Shown: positions 34,492-46,275 of the stretch, in pieces
How positions within the stretch are numbered: position 1 is the stretch's first letter
Layout: the number at the start of each line of letters is the position of its first letter
Assembly (NCBI GenBank): GCA_033032865.1
Contig: JAWHQI010000121.1
Location: 248,001-312,000, forward strand
Origin: Dactylorhiza incarnata
Lineage: Eukaryota > Streptophyta > Magnoliopsida > Asparagales > Orchidaceae
Direction: 5' to 3'
DNA length: 64,000 nt
Position numbers and translations under genes: made by a program
Notes under the pieces: generated by a model
Database searches by the model: none
Seen by the model: only the letters and a program-made list of their open reading frames with translations
What the model was told of the DNA's origin: nothing

Positions 34492-36218
34492 GTCTTAATC
34501 GATCAACCTAAGGTTAGGTGGTAGTTCTCTCGATAGAGGCTCTACCATATTTTGGGAACCTCCACGGTCAAGTTTGTCTAAATCCATTTCTTATGAATTC
34601 TAGATTTACGAAGTATTTTACTTAAGAAGGATTCTCGATCAAATGTTTCTATTCTTTTAATTATTTTCAAAACTCTATTTTATTTCCGATAAAATAATAT
34701 AAATTTACGTGAGTAAGATTACTCAACAGGCCTCGGGCAAATACGACATCCTTCCTATACTATATTTTCGATAGGTACACTTGCCTACATCGGGATGTTA
34801 GTTGGAATTATTTTTAAAATTATATAAAATCTCTATCAAGTTTTTGGCGCCGTTGCCGGGGAGTTTTTGTTGATATTTTGAAAGCATAAATTTTATTACT
34901 TTTATCATTCTCTTTCTCTGCCCCCATTTCTCTTTTTTTTCATTCCTTTCTATTAAGTAACGGTTGTTAATTTTCTTTTTCCAGAAAAATATAATGATAT
35001 CTCAGTTGGCCGCAAAAGTTACCGAGCTTCAACATAAGGTAAACCTTTTGGAAGCCGCATGAAAGCTCTAACTTATTTGTTATTTTTGTGATGCAAATCA
35101 TTCTAGCGAGAAATGTTATTCTAATCAAGTCATGGGTGTGACCTAAGGTCGTGTACTCTCCAAAAACAATGAATAAGACTATGCTGGTTGCAGAATTTCA
35201 AATAATCATAACTTTCAATCCAGGAAGAGTTAAGGGACGTGCCACCACATTTCGGGATGAGCACAAGATTATCTACAAATATGGAGAATTTTCCCAAGTA
35301 CACGCTCTCATATCACGGGCGTGACATGGGCGTGAACACGGGCGTGTACTGAGGAAAATTACAATTTTCTCCCGAATGCTTTCCAACGTAATTTTGGAAG
35401 TTTTTCTCTGTGCACGCCCTAGGTCACGGGCGTGATCTAGGGGCGTGACCTCCAGGTTATGGGCGTGTCTCACCCCGGGGAACATTCAATGAAGCAGTTT
35501 TCCGCCGCAGGCAGTTTCAGCTTACACGCCCATAGTCACGGGCGTGACCAGGGGGCGTGTACTCTAAATTGATGGATTTTGGCGGTTTTTCCCCAACGTT
35601 CCCGGGCTTTCAAGACGCACATTCCGCACCTTACACGCCTTAGGCACGGGCGTGACCTATGGGCGTGACTTCTGAATTTTCTTCTTATAAATTCCCTGCT
35701 GCTGCCATTATCAAGGGACCCAGTCCTTGCTTCGATTGGGTCAATTTTAGAGTAGTTTTTCTGCATTTCATTAGTGTAATTCTATTTATGAAATTTATTT
35801 TATGCTTTGCAATTCCAATTCATAGCTTAGATTTACTTTACTCGCACTTGTACTTCTCTTTTCATGGTTATAAAACGTTATTTTTCTTCAATCATGAGTA
35901 GCTAATTTTATTACATTTGATCGGATGAATTCTTAAGTAATTTTATTTTGTAATCTCTTTTTCATAGTTTAGTTTTGGAAAACTAGGATTTATCTTTGAA
36001 TTTAATTGCTTCGAATTCATATGTCGCGAATATGTTTCTCGATCTAAGATCTGTATGCTAGTGATCGAGAGATCCATGCAAACGAGGAGATCACAAAAGT
36101 TAAAAAGAGTTGTATGCATTCCTCGAGAGAGGGTGACACAAATCTTCCGGATTGGAGTCAAATCTAATAGGGGGGCTCACCGAATAAAGCAAGCTTAGGG
36201 GTTCCGACTGGCCGAGGG
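34492..36218 (+). repeat. Array unit 8, long form
   Basis: 1727 bases. The mini-Gag from 34994 is stopped by TGA where others have CGA, before the knuckle. Blocks B and D are both present. Confidence 0.88.
34821..34862 (+). promoter_or_regulatory. TATA-like stretch and primer-binding word of an array unit
   Basis: TATATAAAA at 34821-34829, then TCTATCAAGTTT and TGGCGCCGTTGCCGGGGA at 34845-34862. The 18-mer is the primer site typical of Athila and related Ty3 elements. The same arrangement occurs in every complete unit with small changes. Where the LTR starts and ends inside the unit cannot be fixed from this window. Confidence 0.6.
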
Positions 36219-37949
36219 GTCTTAGTCGATCAACCTAAGGTAAGGTGGTAGTTCTCTCGATAGAGGCTCAACCATATTTTGGGAACCTCCACGGTCAAGT
36301 TTGTCTAAATCCATTTCTTATGAATTCTAGATTTACGAAGTATTTTACTTAAGAATGATTCTCGATCAAATGTTTCTATTCTTTTAATTATTTTCAAAAC
36401 TCTATTTTATTTCCGATAAAATAATATTAATTTACGTGAGTAAGATTACTCAAATGGCCTCGGGCAAATATGACATCCTTCCTATACTATATTTTCGATA
36501 GGTACACTTGCCTACATCGGGATGTTAGTTGGAATTATTTTTAAAATTATATAAAATCTCTATCAAGTTTTTGGCGCCGTTGCCAGGGAATTTTTGTTGA
36601 TATTTTGAAAGCATAAATTTTATTACTTTTATCATTCTCTTTCTCCGGCCCCATTTCTCTTTTTTTTTTCATTACTTTCTATTAAGTAACGGTTGTTAAT
36701 TTTCTTTTTCCCGAAAAATATAATGATATCCCAGTTGGCCGCAAAAGTTGTCGAGCTTCAACATAAGGTAAACCTTTTGGAAGTCGCACGAATGCGCTAA
36801 CTTATTTGTTATTTTTCTGGTGCAAATCATTCTAGCGAGGAATGTTATTCTAATCAAGTCATGGGTGTGACCTAAGGTCGTGTACTCTCCAAAAACAATG
36901 AATAAGACTATGCTGGTTGCAGAATTTCAAATAATCATAACTCTCAATCCAGGAAGAGTTAAGGGACGTGCCACCACATTTCGGGATGAGCACAAGATTA
37001 TCTACAACTATGGAGAATTTTCCCAAGTACAAGCCCTCATGTCATGGGCGTGACCTGGGCGTGAACACGGGCGTGTATTGAGGAAAATTACAATTTTCTC
37101 CCGAATGCTTCCCAGCGTAATTTTGGAAGTTTTTCTCTGTACACGCCCTAGGTCACGGGCGTGACCTAGGGGCGTGACCTCCAGGTTACGGGCGTGTCTC
37201 ACCCCGGGGAACATTCAATGAAGCAGTTTTCCGCCGCATGCAGTTTCAACTTACACGCCCATAGTCACGGGCGTGACCAGGGGGCGTGTACTCTAAATTG
37301 ATGGATTTTGGCGGTTTTTCCCCAACGTTCCCGGGCTTTCAAGCCGCACATTCCGCACCTTACACGCCTTAGGTCACGGGCGTGACCTATGGGCGTGACT
37401 TCTGAATTTTCTCCTTATAAATTCCCTGCTGCTGCCATTATCAAGGGACCCAGTTCTCGCTTCGATTGGGTCAATTTTAGAGTAGTTTTTCTCCATTTCA
37501 TTAGTGTAATTTTATTTATGAAATTTATTTTATGCTTTGCAATTCCAATTCATAGCTTAGATTTACTTTACTCGCACTTGTACTTCTCTTTTCATGGTTA
37601 TAAAACGTTATTTTTCTTCAATCATGAGTAGCTAATTTTATTACATTTGATCGGATGAATTCTTAAGTAGTTTTATTTTGTAATCTCTTTTTCATAGTTT
37701 AGTTTTGGAAAACTAGAATTTATCTTTGAATTTAATTGCTTCGAATTCATATGTCGCGAATATGATTCTCGATCTAAGATCCGTATGCTAGTAATCGAGA
37801 GATCCATGTAAACGAGGAGATCACCCAAAGATAAAATGAGTTGTATGCATTCCTCGAGAGAGGGTGACACAAATCTTCCGGATTGGAGTCAAATCCAATA
37901 GTGGGGCTCACCGCATAAAGCAAGCTTATGGGTTTCGACTGGCCGACGG
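36219..37949 (+). repeat. Array unit 9, long form
   Basis: 1731 bases, close to unit 8 (both share GGGGAACATTCAATG and TATGGGCGTGAC variants). The mini-Gag from 36723 has a TAA before the knuckle, and the second Cys of the knuckle is Ser. Confidence 0.88.
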
Positions 37950-39462
37950 GTCTTAATCGATCAACCTAAGGTTAGGTGGTAGTTCTCTCGAGAGAGGCTC
38001 TACCATATTTTGGGACCTCCACGGTCAAGTTTGTCTAAATCCATTTCTTATGAATTCTAGATTTACGAAGTATTTTACTTAAGAAGGATTCTCGATCAAA
38101 TGTTTCTCTTCTTGTAATTATTTTCAAAACTCTATTTTATTTTTGATAAAATAATATTAATTTACGTGAGCTAGTAAGATTACTCAACAGGCATCAGGCA
38201 AATACGACATACTTCCTATACTATATTTTCGATAGGTACACTTGCCTACATCGGGATGTTAGTTTGAATTATTTTTATAACTAAATAAAATCTCTATCAA
38301 GTTTTTGGCGCCGTTGCCGAAGAATTTTTGTTGATATTTTGAGAGCGTAAATTTTATTACTTTTATCATTCTCTTTCTCCGCCCCCATTTCTCTTTTTTT
38401 TTTAATTCTTTTCTATTAAGTAACGGTTTTTAATTTTCTTTTTTCAAAAAAATATAATAATATCTCAGTTGGCCGCAAAAGTTGCCGAGCTTCAACATAA
38501 GGTAAACATTTTGGAGGCCGCACGAAAGTGCCAACTTATTTGTTATTTTTGTGGTGCAAATCATTCTAGCGAGGAATGTTATTCTAATCAAGTCATGGGT
38601 ATGACCTAAGGTCGTGTACTCTCCAAAAACAATGAATAAGACTATGCTGTTTGCAGAATTCAAATGATCATAACTTTCAATCCAGAAAAAGTTACGGGAC
38701 GTGCCACCACATTTCGGGACGAGCACGATATTATCTACAAATCTGGAGAATTTCACCAAGTACACGCCCTCATGTCACGTTCGTTACATGAGCATGAACA
38801 CGGGCGTGTACTGAGGAAAATTACAATTTTTCTCCCGAATGCTTACTAGTGTAATTTTGGAAGTTTTTCTCTGTACACGCCCGAGGTCACGGGCGTGACC
38901 TAGGGGAGTGACTTCTGAATTTTCTCCTTATAAATTCCCAGCTGCTACCATTGTCAAGTGATCCAGTCCTTGCTTCGATTGGGTCAATTTTAGAGTAGTT
39001 TTTCTGCATTTCATTAGTGTAATTTTATTTATGAAATTTATTTTATGTTTTGCAATTCCAATTCATAGCTTAGATTTACTTTACTCGCACTTGTACTTCT
39101 CTTTTCATAGTTATAAAATGTTCTTTTTATTCAATCACGAGTAGCTAATTTTATTACATTTGATCGGATGAATTCTTAAGTAGTTTTATTTTGTAATCTA
39201 TTTTTCATAGTTTAGTTTTGGAAAACTAGGATTTATCTTTGAATTTAATTGCTTTGAATTCATATGTCGCGAATATATTTCTCGATCTAAGATTTGTATG
39301 CTAGTGATCGAGATATCCATGCAAATGAGGAGATCACCCAAAGATAAAAAGAGTTGTATTCATTCATCGAGAGAGGGTGACACAAATTTTCCGGATTGGA
39401 GTCAAATCCAATAGTGGGGCTCACCGCATAAAGCAAGCATAGGGGTTTCGACTGGCCGAGGG
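37950..39462 (+). repeat. Array unit 10, short form
   Basis: 1513 bases. The mini-Gag start codon is ATA, and a TAA follows MGMT. From about 38590 onward it is almost identical to unit 11 at an offset of 1514. Confidence 0.88.
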
Positions 39463-40976
39463 GTCTTAATCGATCAACCTAAGGTTAGGTGGTAGTTCTC
39501 TCTCGAGAGGCTCTATCTTATTTTGGGAACCTCCACGGTCAAGTTTGTCTAAATCCATTTCTTGTGAATTCTAGAGTTACGAAGTATTTTACTTAAGAAG
39601 GATTCTCGATCAAATGTTTCTCTTCTTTTAATTATTTTCAAACTTCTATTTTATTTCCGATAAAATAATATTAATTTACGTGAGTAAGATTACTCAACAG
39701 GCCTCGGGCAAATACGATATCCTTCCTATACTATATTTTCGATAGGTACACTTGCCTACATCGGGATGTTAGTTGGAATTATTTTTAAAACTATATAAAA
39801 TCTCTATCAAGTTTTTTGGCGTCGTTGCCGGGGAATTTTTGTTGATAATTTGAAAGCGTAAATTTTATAACTTTTATCATTCTCTTTCTCTGCCTCATTT
39901 CTCTTTTTGTTTTTTTTAATTCCTTTCTACTAAGTAACGGTTGTTAATTTTCTTTTTTCAAAAAAATATAATGATATCTCAGTTGGCCGCAAAAGTTGCT
40001 GAGCTTCAACATAAGGTAAAACTTTTGGAAGCCGCACGAAAGTGCCAACTTATTTGTTATTTTTGTGGTGCAAATCATTCTAGCGAGGAATGTTATTCTA
40101 ATCAAGTCATGGGTATGACCTAAGGTCGTGTACTCTCCAAAAACAATGAATAAGACTATGCTGTTTGCAGAATTCAAATGATCATAACTTTCAATCCAGA
40201 AAGAGTTACGGGACGTGCCACCACATTTCGGGACGAGCACGATATTATCTACAAATCTGGAGAATTTCACCAAGTACACGCCCTCATGTCACATTCGTTA
40301 CATGAGCATGAACACGGGCGTGTACTGAGGAAAATTACAATTTTTCTCCCGAATGCTTACTAGTGTAATTTTGGAAGTTTTTCTCTGTACATGCCCGAGG
40401 TCACGGGCGTGACCTAGGGGAGTGACTTCTGAATTTTCTCCTTATAAATTCCCAGCTGCTACCATTGTCAAGTGATCCAGTCCTTGCTTCGATTGGGTCA
40501 ATTTTAGAGTAGTTTTTCTGCATTTCATTAGTGTAATTTTATTTATGAAATTTATTTTATGTTTTGCAATTCCAATTCATAGCTTAGATTTACTTTACTC
40601 GCACTTGTACTTCTCTTTTCATAGTTATAAAATGTTCTTTTTATTCAATCACGAGTAGCTAATTTTATTACATTTGATCCGATGAATTCTTAAGTAGTTT
40701 TATTTTGTAATCTATTTTTCATAGTTTAGTTTTGGAAAACTAGGATTTATCTTTGAATTTAATTGCTTTGAATTCATATGTCGCGAATATATTTCTCGAT
40801 CTAAGATTTGTATGCTAGTGATCGAGATATCCATGCAAATGAGGAGATCACCCAAAGATAAAAAGAGTTGTATTCATTCATCGAGAGAGGGTGACACAAA
40901 TTTTCCGGATTGGAGTCAAATCCAATAGTGGGGCTCACCGCATAAAGCAAGCATAGGGGTTTCGACTGGCCGAGGG
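39463..40976 (+). repeat. Array unit 11, short form
   Basis: 1514 bases. Mini-Gag 39971-40123 starts normally but stops after MGMT through TAA in place of CAA, leaving 50 residues with the knuckle intact. Confidence 0.88.
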
Positions 40977-41838
40977 GTCTTAATCGATCAACCTAAGGTT
41001 AGGTGGTAGTTCTCTCTCGAGAGGCTCTACCTTATTTTGGGAACCTCCACGGTCAAGTTTGTCTAAATCCATTTCTTGTGAATTCTAGAGTTACGAAGTA
41101 TTTTACTTAAGAAGGATTCTCGATCAAATGTTTCTCTTCTTTTAATTATTTTCAAACTTCTATTTTATTTCCGATAAAATAATATTAATTTACGTGAGTA
41201 AGATTACTCAACAGGCCTCGGGCAAATACGATATCCTTCCTATACTATATTTTCGATAGGTACACTTGCCTACATCGGGATGTTAGTTGGAATTATTTTT
41301 AAAACTATATAAAATCTCTATCAAGTTTTTGGCGTCGTTGCCGGGGAATTTTTGTTGATAATTTGAAAGCGTAAATTTTATAACTTTTATCATTCTCTTT
41401 CTCTGCCTCATTTCTCTTTTTGTTTTTTTTAATTCCTTTCTACTAAGTAACGGTTGTTAATTTTCTTTTTTCAAAAAAATATAATGATATCTCAGTTGGC
41501 CGCAAAAGTTGCTGAGCTTCAACATAAGGTAAAACTTTTGGAAGCCGCACGAAAGTGCCAACTTATTTGTTATTTTTGTGGTACAAATCATTCTAGCGAG
41601 AAATGTTATTCTAATCAAGTCATGGGTGTGACCCAAGGTCGTGTACTCTCTAAAAACAACGAATAAGACTATGCTGGTTGCAGAATTTCAAATGATCATA
41701 ACTTTCAATCCAGGAAGAGTTACGGGACGTGCCAACACATTTCGAGATGAGCACAAGATTATCTACAAATCTGGAGAATTTTCCCACGTACACGCTCTCA
41801 TGTTACGGGCATGACATGGGCGTGAACACGGGCGTGTA
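40977..41838 (+). repeat. Array unit 12, truncated at the inversion
   Basis: Follows unit 11 closely and breaks off inside palindrome block A just after GGGCGTGTA. What follows reads in the opposite orientation. Confidence 0.85.
41484..41666 (+). CDS. Mini-Gag, 60 codons, intact (unit 12)
   Basis: MISQ start, knuckle CYFCGTNHSSEKC with all ligands, end SKNNE. Cys replaces Arg two residues before QLICYF, as in units 10 and 11. Confidence 0.5.
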   Translation: MISQLAAKVAELQHKVKLLEAARKCQLICYFCGTNHSSEKCYSNQVMGVTQGRVLSKNNE

Positions 41839-42659
41839 ATCTTGTGCTCGCTCTCATTTCTCCAGATTTATAGATAATCTTGTGCTCGTCCCGAAATGTG
41901 GTGGCACGTCCCGTAACTTTTCCTGGATTGAAAGTTATGATCATTTGAAATTCTGCAACCAGTATAGTCTTATTCATTGTTTTTAGAGAGAACACGACCT
42001 TGGGTCACACCCATGACTTGATTAGAATAACATTTCTCGCTAGAATGATTTGCACCACAAAAATAACAAATAAGTTGGCGCTTTCGTGCGGCTTCCAAAA
42101 GTTTTACCTTATGTTGAAGCTCGACAACTTTTGCGGCCAACTGAGATATCATTATATTTTTTTGGAAAAAGAAAATTAACAACCGTTACTTAGTAGAAAG
42201 GAATTAAAAAAAACAAAAAGAGAAATGGGCCGGAGAAAGAGAATGATAAAAGTAATAAAATTTACGCTTTCAAATTATCAACAAAAATTCCCCGGCAACG
42301 ACGCCAAAAACTTGATAGAGATTTTATATAGTTTTAAAAATAATTCCAACTAACATCCCGATGTAGGCAAGTGTACCTATCGAAAATATAGTATAGGAAG
42401 GATGTCGTATTTGCCCGAGGCCTGTTGAGTAATCTTACTCACGTAAATTGATATTATTTTATCGGAAATAAAATAGAGTTTTGAAAATAATTAAAAGTAG
42501 AGAAACATTTGATCGAGAATCCTTCTTGAGTAAAATACTTCGTAAATCTAGAATTCATAAGAAATGGATTTAGACAAACTTGACCGTGGAGGTTCCCAAA
42601 ATATGGTAGAGCATCTCTCGAGAGAACTACCACCTAACCTTAGGTTGATCGATTAAGAC
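41839..42659 (-). repeat. Array unit R1, inverted, truncated
   Basis: Minus-strand unit from the inversion point to its anchor at 42659. It shares GATAATTTGAAAGCG and GGCGTCGTTGCC with units 11 and 12, its closest relatives here. The first 20-30 bases (41839-41860) contain a short extra copy of CGAGCACAAGAT at the junction. Confidence 0.85.
41970..42152 (-). CDS. Mini-Gag, 60 codons, intact (R1)
   Basis: Minus strand from ATG at 42152. Knuckle CYFCGANHSSEKC complete. The C-terminal SKNNE is present. Confidence 0.5.
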   Translation of the reverse strand: MISQLAAKVVELQHKVKLLEAARKRQLICYFCGANHSSEKCYSNQVMGVTQGRVLSKNNE

Positions 42660-44170
42660 CCCTCGGCCAGTCGAAACCCCTATGCTTGCTTTATGCGGTG
42701 AGCCCCACTATTGGATTTGACTCCAATCCGGAAGATTTGTGTCACCCTCTCTCGAGGAATGCATACAACTCTTTTTATCTTTGGGTGATCTCCTCGTTTG
42801 CATGGATCTCTCGATCACTAGCATAGAGATCTTAGATCGAGAAACATATTCGCGACATATGAATTCGAAGCAATTAAATTCAAAGATAAATCCTAGTTTT
42901 CCAAAACTGAACTATGAAAAAGAGATTACAAAATAAAACTACTTAAGAATTCATCCGATCAAATGTAATAAAATTAGCTACTCGTGATTTAAGAAAAACA
43001 ACATTTTATAACTATGAAAAGAGAAGTACAAGTGCGAGTAAAGTAAATTTAAGCTATGAATTGGAATTGCAAAACATTAAATAAATTTCATAAATGAAAT
43101 TACACTAATGAAATGCGGAAAAACTACTTTAATATTGACCCTATCGAAGCAAGGACTGGATCCCTTGACAATAGCAGCAGCTGGGAATTTATAAGGAAAA
43201 AATTCAGAAGTCACGCCCCTAGGTCACGCCCGTGTCCTACTGCGTGTACAGAGAAAAACTTCCAAAATTACACTGGGAAGTATTCGGGAGAAAATTGTAA
43301 TTTTCCTTAGTACACGCCCGTGTTCACGCCCATGTCACGCCCATGACATTAGGGCGTGTACTTGGGAAAATTCTCCAGATTTGTAGATAATCTCGTGCTT
43401 GTCCCGAAATGTGGTGACACGTCCCGTAACTCTTCCTGGATTGATAGTTATGATCATTTGAAATTCTGCAACCAGCATAGTCTTATTCATTGTTTTTGAA
43501 GAGTACACGACCTTGGGTCACACCCATGACTTGATTAGAATAACATTCCTCGCTAGAATGATTTGCACCACAAAAATAACAAATAAGTTGGCGCTTTCGT
43601 GCGGCCTCCAAAAGGTTTACCTTATGTTGAAGCTCGGCAATTTTTGCGGCCAACTGAGATATCATTATATTTTTTTGGAAAAAGAAAATTACCAACCGTT
43701 ACTTGATAGAAAGAAATTTAAAAAAAAAAGAGAAACGGGGGCGGAGAAAGAGAATGATAAAAGTAATAAAATTTACGCTTTCAAAATATCAACAAAAATT
43801 TCTCGGCAACGGCGCCAAAAACTTAATAGAGATTTTATATAGTTTTAAAAATAATTCCAACTAACATCCCGATGTAGGCAAGTGTACCTATCGAAAATAT
43901 AGTATAGGAAGGATATCGTATTTGCCTGATGCCTGTTGAGTAATCTTACTCACGTAAATTAATATTATTTTATCGGAAATAAAATATAGTTTTGAAAATA
44001 ATTTAAAGAAGAGAAACATTTGATCGAGTATCCTTCTTAAGTAAAATACTTCGTAAATCTAGAATTCATAAGAAATGGATTTAAACAAACTTGACCGTGG
44101 AGGTTCCCAAAATATGGTAGAGCCTCTCTCAAGAGAACTACCACCAAACCTTAGGTTGATCGATTAAGAC
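42660..44170 (-). repeat. Array unit R2, inverted, short form
   Basis: 1511 bases in reverse. Contains one fused B/D block (43213-43252) and block A near 43313-43360. Confidence 0.87.
43483..43665 (-). CDS. Mini-Gag, 60 codons, intact (R2)
   Basis: Minus strand from ATG at 43665. Ile replaces Val in AAKIAELQHK, the knuckle is complete (YFCGANHSSEEC), and the C-terminus reads LFKNNE. Confidence 0.5.
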   Translation of the reverse strand: MISQLAAKIAELQHKVNLLEAARKRQLICYFCGANHSSEECYSNQVMGVTQGRVLFKNNE

Positions 44171-45905
44171 CCGTCGGCCAGTCGAAACCCATAAGCTTGC
44201 TTTATGCGGTGAGCCCCACTATTGGATTTGACTCCAATCCGGAAGATTTGTGTCACCCTCTCTCGAGGAATGCATACAACTCTTTTAATCTTTGCGTGAT
44301 CTCCTCGTTTGCATGGATCTCTCGACAACTAGCATACGAATCTTATATCGAGAAACATATTCGCGACATATGAATTCGAAGCAATTAAATTCAAAGATAA
44401 ATCCTAGTTTTCCAAAACTAAACTATGAAAAAGAGATTACAAAATAAAACTACTTAAGAATTCATCCGATCAAATGTAATAAATAGTAGCTACTCATGAT
44501 TGAAGAAAAAGAACATTTTATAATCATGAAAAGAGAAGTACAAATGCGAGTAAAGTAAATCTAAGCTATAAATTGGAATTTCAAAGCATAAAATAAATTT
44601 CATAAATAAAATTACACTAATGAAATGCAAAAAAACTACTCTAAAATTGACCCAATCGAAGCAAGGACTGGATCCCTTGATAATGGCAGCAGTAGGGAAT
44701 TTATAAGGAGAAAATTCAGAAGTCACGCCCCTAGGTCACGCCCGTGACCTAGTGCGTGTAAGGTGCGGAACGTGCGTCTTGAAAACCCGGGAACGTTGGG
44801 GAAAAACCGCCAAAATCCATGAATTTGGAGTACACGCCCCCTGGTCACGCCTGTCACTATGGGCGTGTAAGCTGAAACTGCTTGCGGCGGAAAACTGCTT
44901 CATTGAATGTTCCCCGGGGTGAGACATGTCGGTGACCTGGAGGTCACGCCCCTAGGTCACGCCCGTGACCTAGGGCGTGTACAGAGAAAAACTTCCAAAA
45001 TTACACTGGGAAGCATTCGGGAGAAAATTGTAATTTTCCTCATTTCACGCCCGTGTTCACGTCCAAGCCACGCCCGTGACATGAGAGCTTGTACTTGGAA
45101 AAATTCACCAGATTTGTAGATAGTCTTGTGCTCGTCCCGAAATGTGGTGGCACGTCTCGTAACTCTTCATGGATTGAATGTTATGATTATTCAAAATTTT
45201 GCAACCAGCATAGTCTTATTCATTGTTTTTGGAGAGTACACGACCTTGGGTCACACCCATGACTTGATTAGAATAACATTCCTCGCTATATTGATTTGCC
45301 CCACAAAAATAACAAATAAGTTGGCGCTTTCGTGCGGCTTCCAAAGGGTGTACCTTATGTTGAAGCTCGGCAACTTTTGCGGCCAACTGAGATATCATTA
45401 TATTTTTTTGGAAAAAAAAAATTAACAACCGTTACTTAATAGAAAGGAATTAAAAAAAACAAAAAGAGAAATGAGGGCGGAGAAAGAGAATGATAAAAGT
45501 AATAAAATTTACGCTTTCAAAATATCAACAAAAATTCCCCGGCAACGGCGCCAAAAACTTGATAGAGATTTTATATAGTTTTAAAAATAATTCCAACTAA
45601 CAACCCGATGTAGGCAAGTGTACCTATCGAAAATATAATATAGAAAGGATGTCGTATTTGCCGAGGCCTGTTGAGTAATCTTACTCACATAAATTAATAT
45701 TATTTTATCGAAAATAAAATAGAGTTTTGAAAATAATTAAAAGAAGAGAAACATTTGATCCAGAATCCTTCTTAAGTTAAATACTTCGTAACTCTAGAAT
45801 TCACAAGATATGGATTTAGACAAACTTGACCGTGGAGGTTCCCAAAATATGGTAGAGCCTCTCTCGAGAGAACTACCACCTAACCTTAGGTTGATCGATT
45901 ATGAC
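44171..45905 (-). repeat. Array unit R3, inverted, long form
   Basis: 1735 bases in reverse with all four palindrome blocks. The mini-Gag (45398-45216) is open over 60 codons but its zinc-ligand His is Gln (GANQYSEEC). Confidence 0.87.
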
Positions 45906-46275
45906 CCCTCGGCCAGTCGAAACCCTTAAGCTTGCTTTATGCGGTGAGCCCCACTATTGGATTTGACTCAAATCCAGAAGATTTGTGTCACCCTCTCTCA
46001 AGGAATGGATACAACTCTTTTTATCTTTGGGTGATCTCCTCGTTTGCATGGATCTCTCGATCACTAGCATAGAGATCTTAGATCGAGAAACATATTCGCG
46101 ACATATGAATTCGAAGCAATTAAATTCAAAGATAAATCCTAGTTTTCCAAAACTAAACTATGAAAAAGAGATTACAAAATAAAACTACTTAAGAATTCAT
46201 CCGATCAAATGTAATAAAATTAGCTACTCGTGAATTAAGAAAAAGAACATTTTATAACTATGAAAAGAGAAGTAC
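45906..46275 (-). repeat. Array unit R4, inverted, cut by element 3
   Basis: The first 370 bases (from the right) of a further inverted unit. The five bases before element 3 are AGTAC; the matching duplication is outside the window. Confidence 0.83.

Noticed and set aside
17628..44726. A 76-80-codon hydrophobic frame repeated in most array units (for example 17628-17864, 29439-29675, 33938-34174)
   Set aside because: It opens with GTG, not ATG, and its recurrence follows from the repeated DNA. The first ATG leaves about 37 codons of AT-rich sequence.
28720..45425. Frames reading GHTHDLIRITFLARMICTTK
   Set aside because: These are the antisense of the mini-Gag and begin at TTG.
1234..46182. 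A 65-codon minus-strand frame in plus-oriented units and plus-strand frame in inverted units (SLEECIQLFLSLGDLLV)
   Set aside because: It has a GTG start only, no recognisable domain, and its conservation is explained by unit homology.
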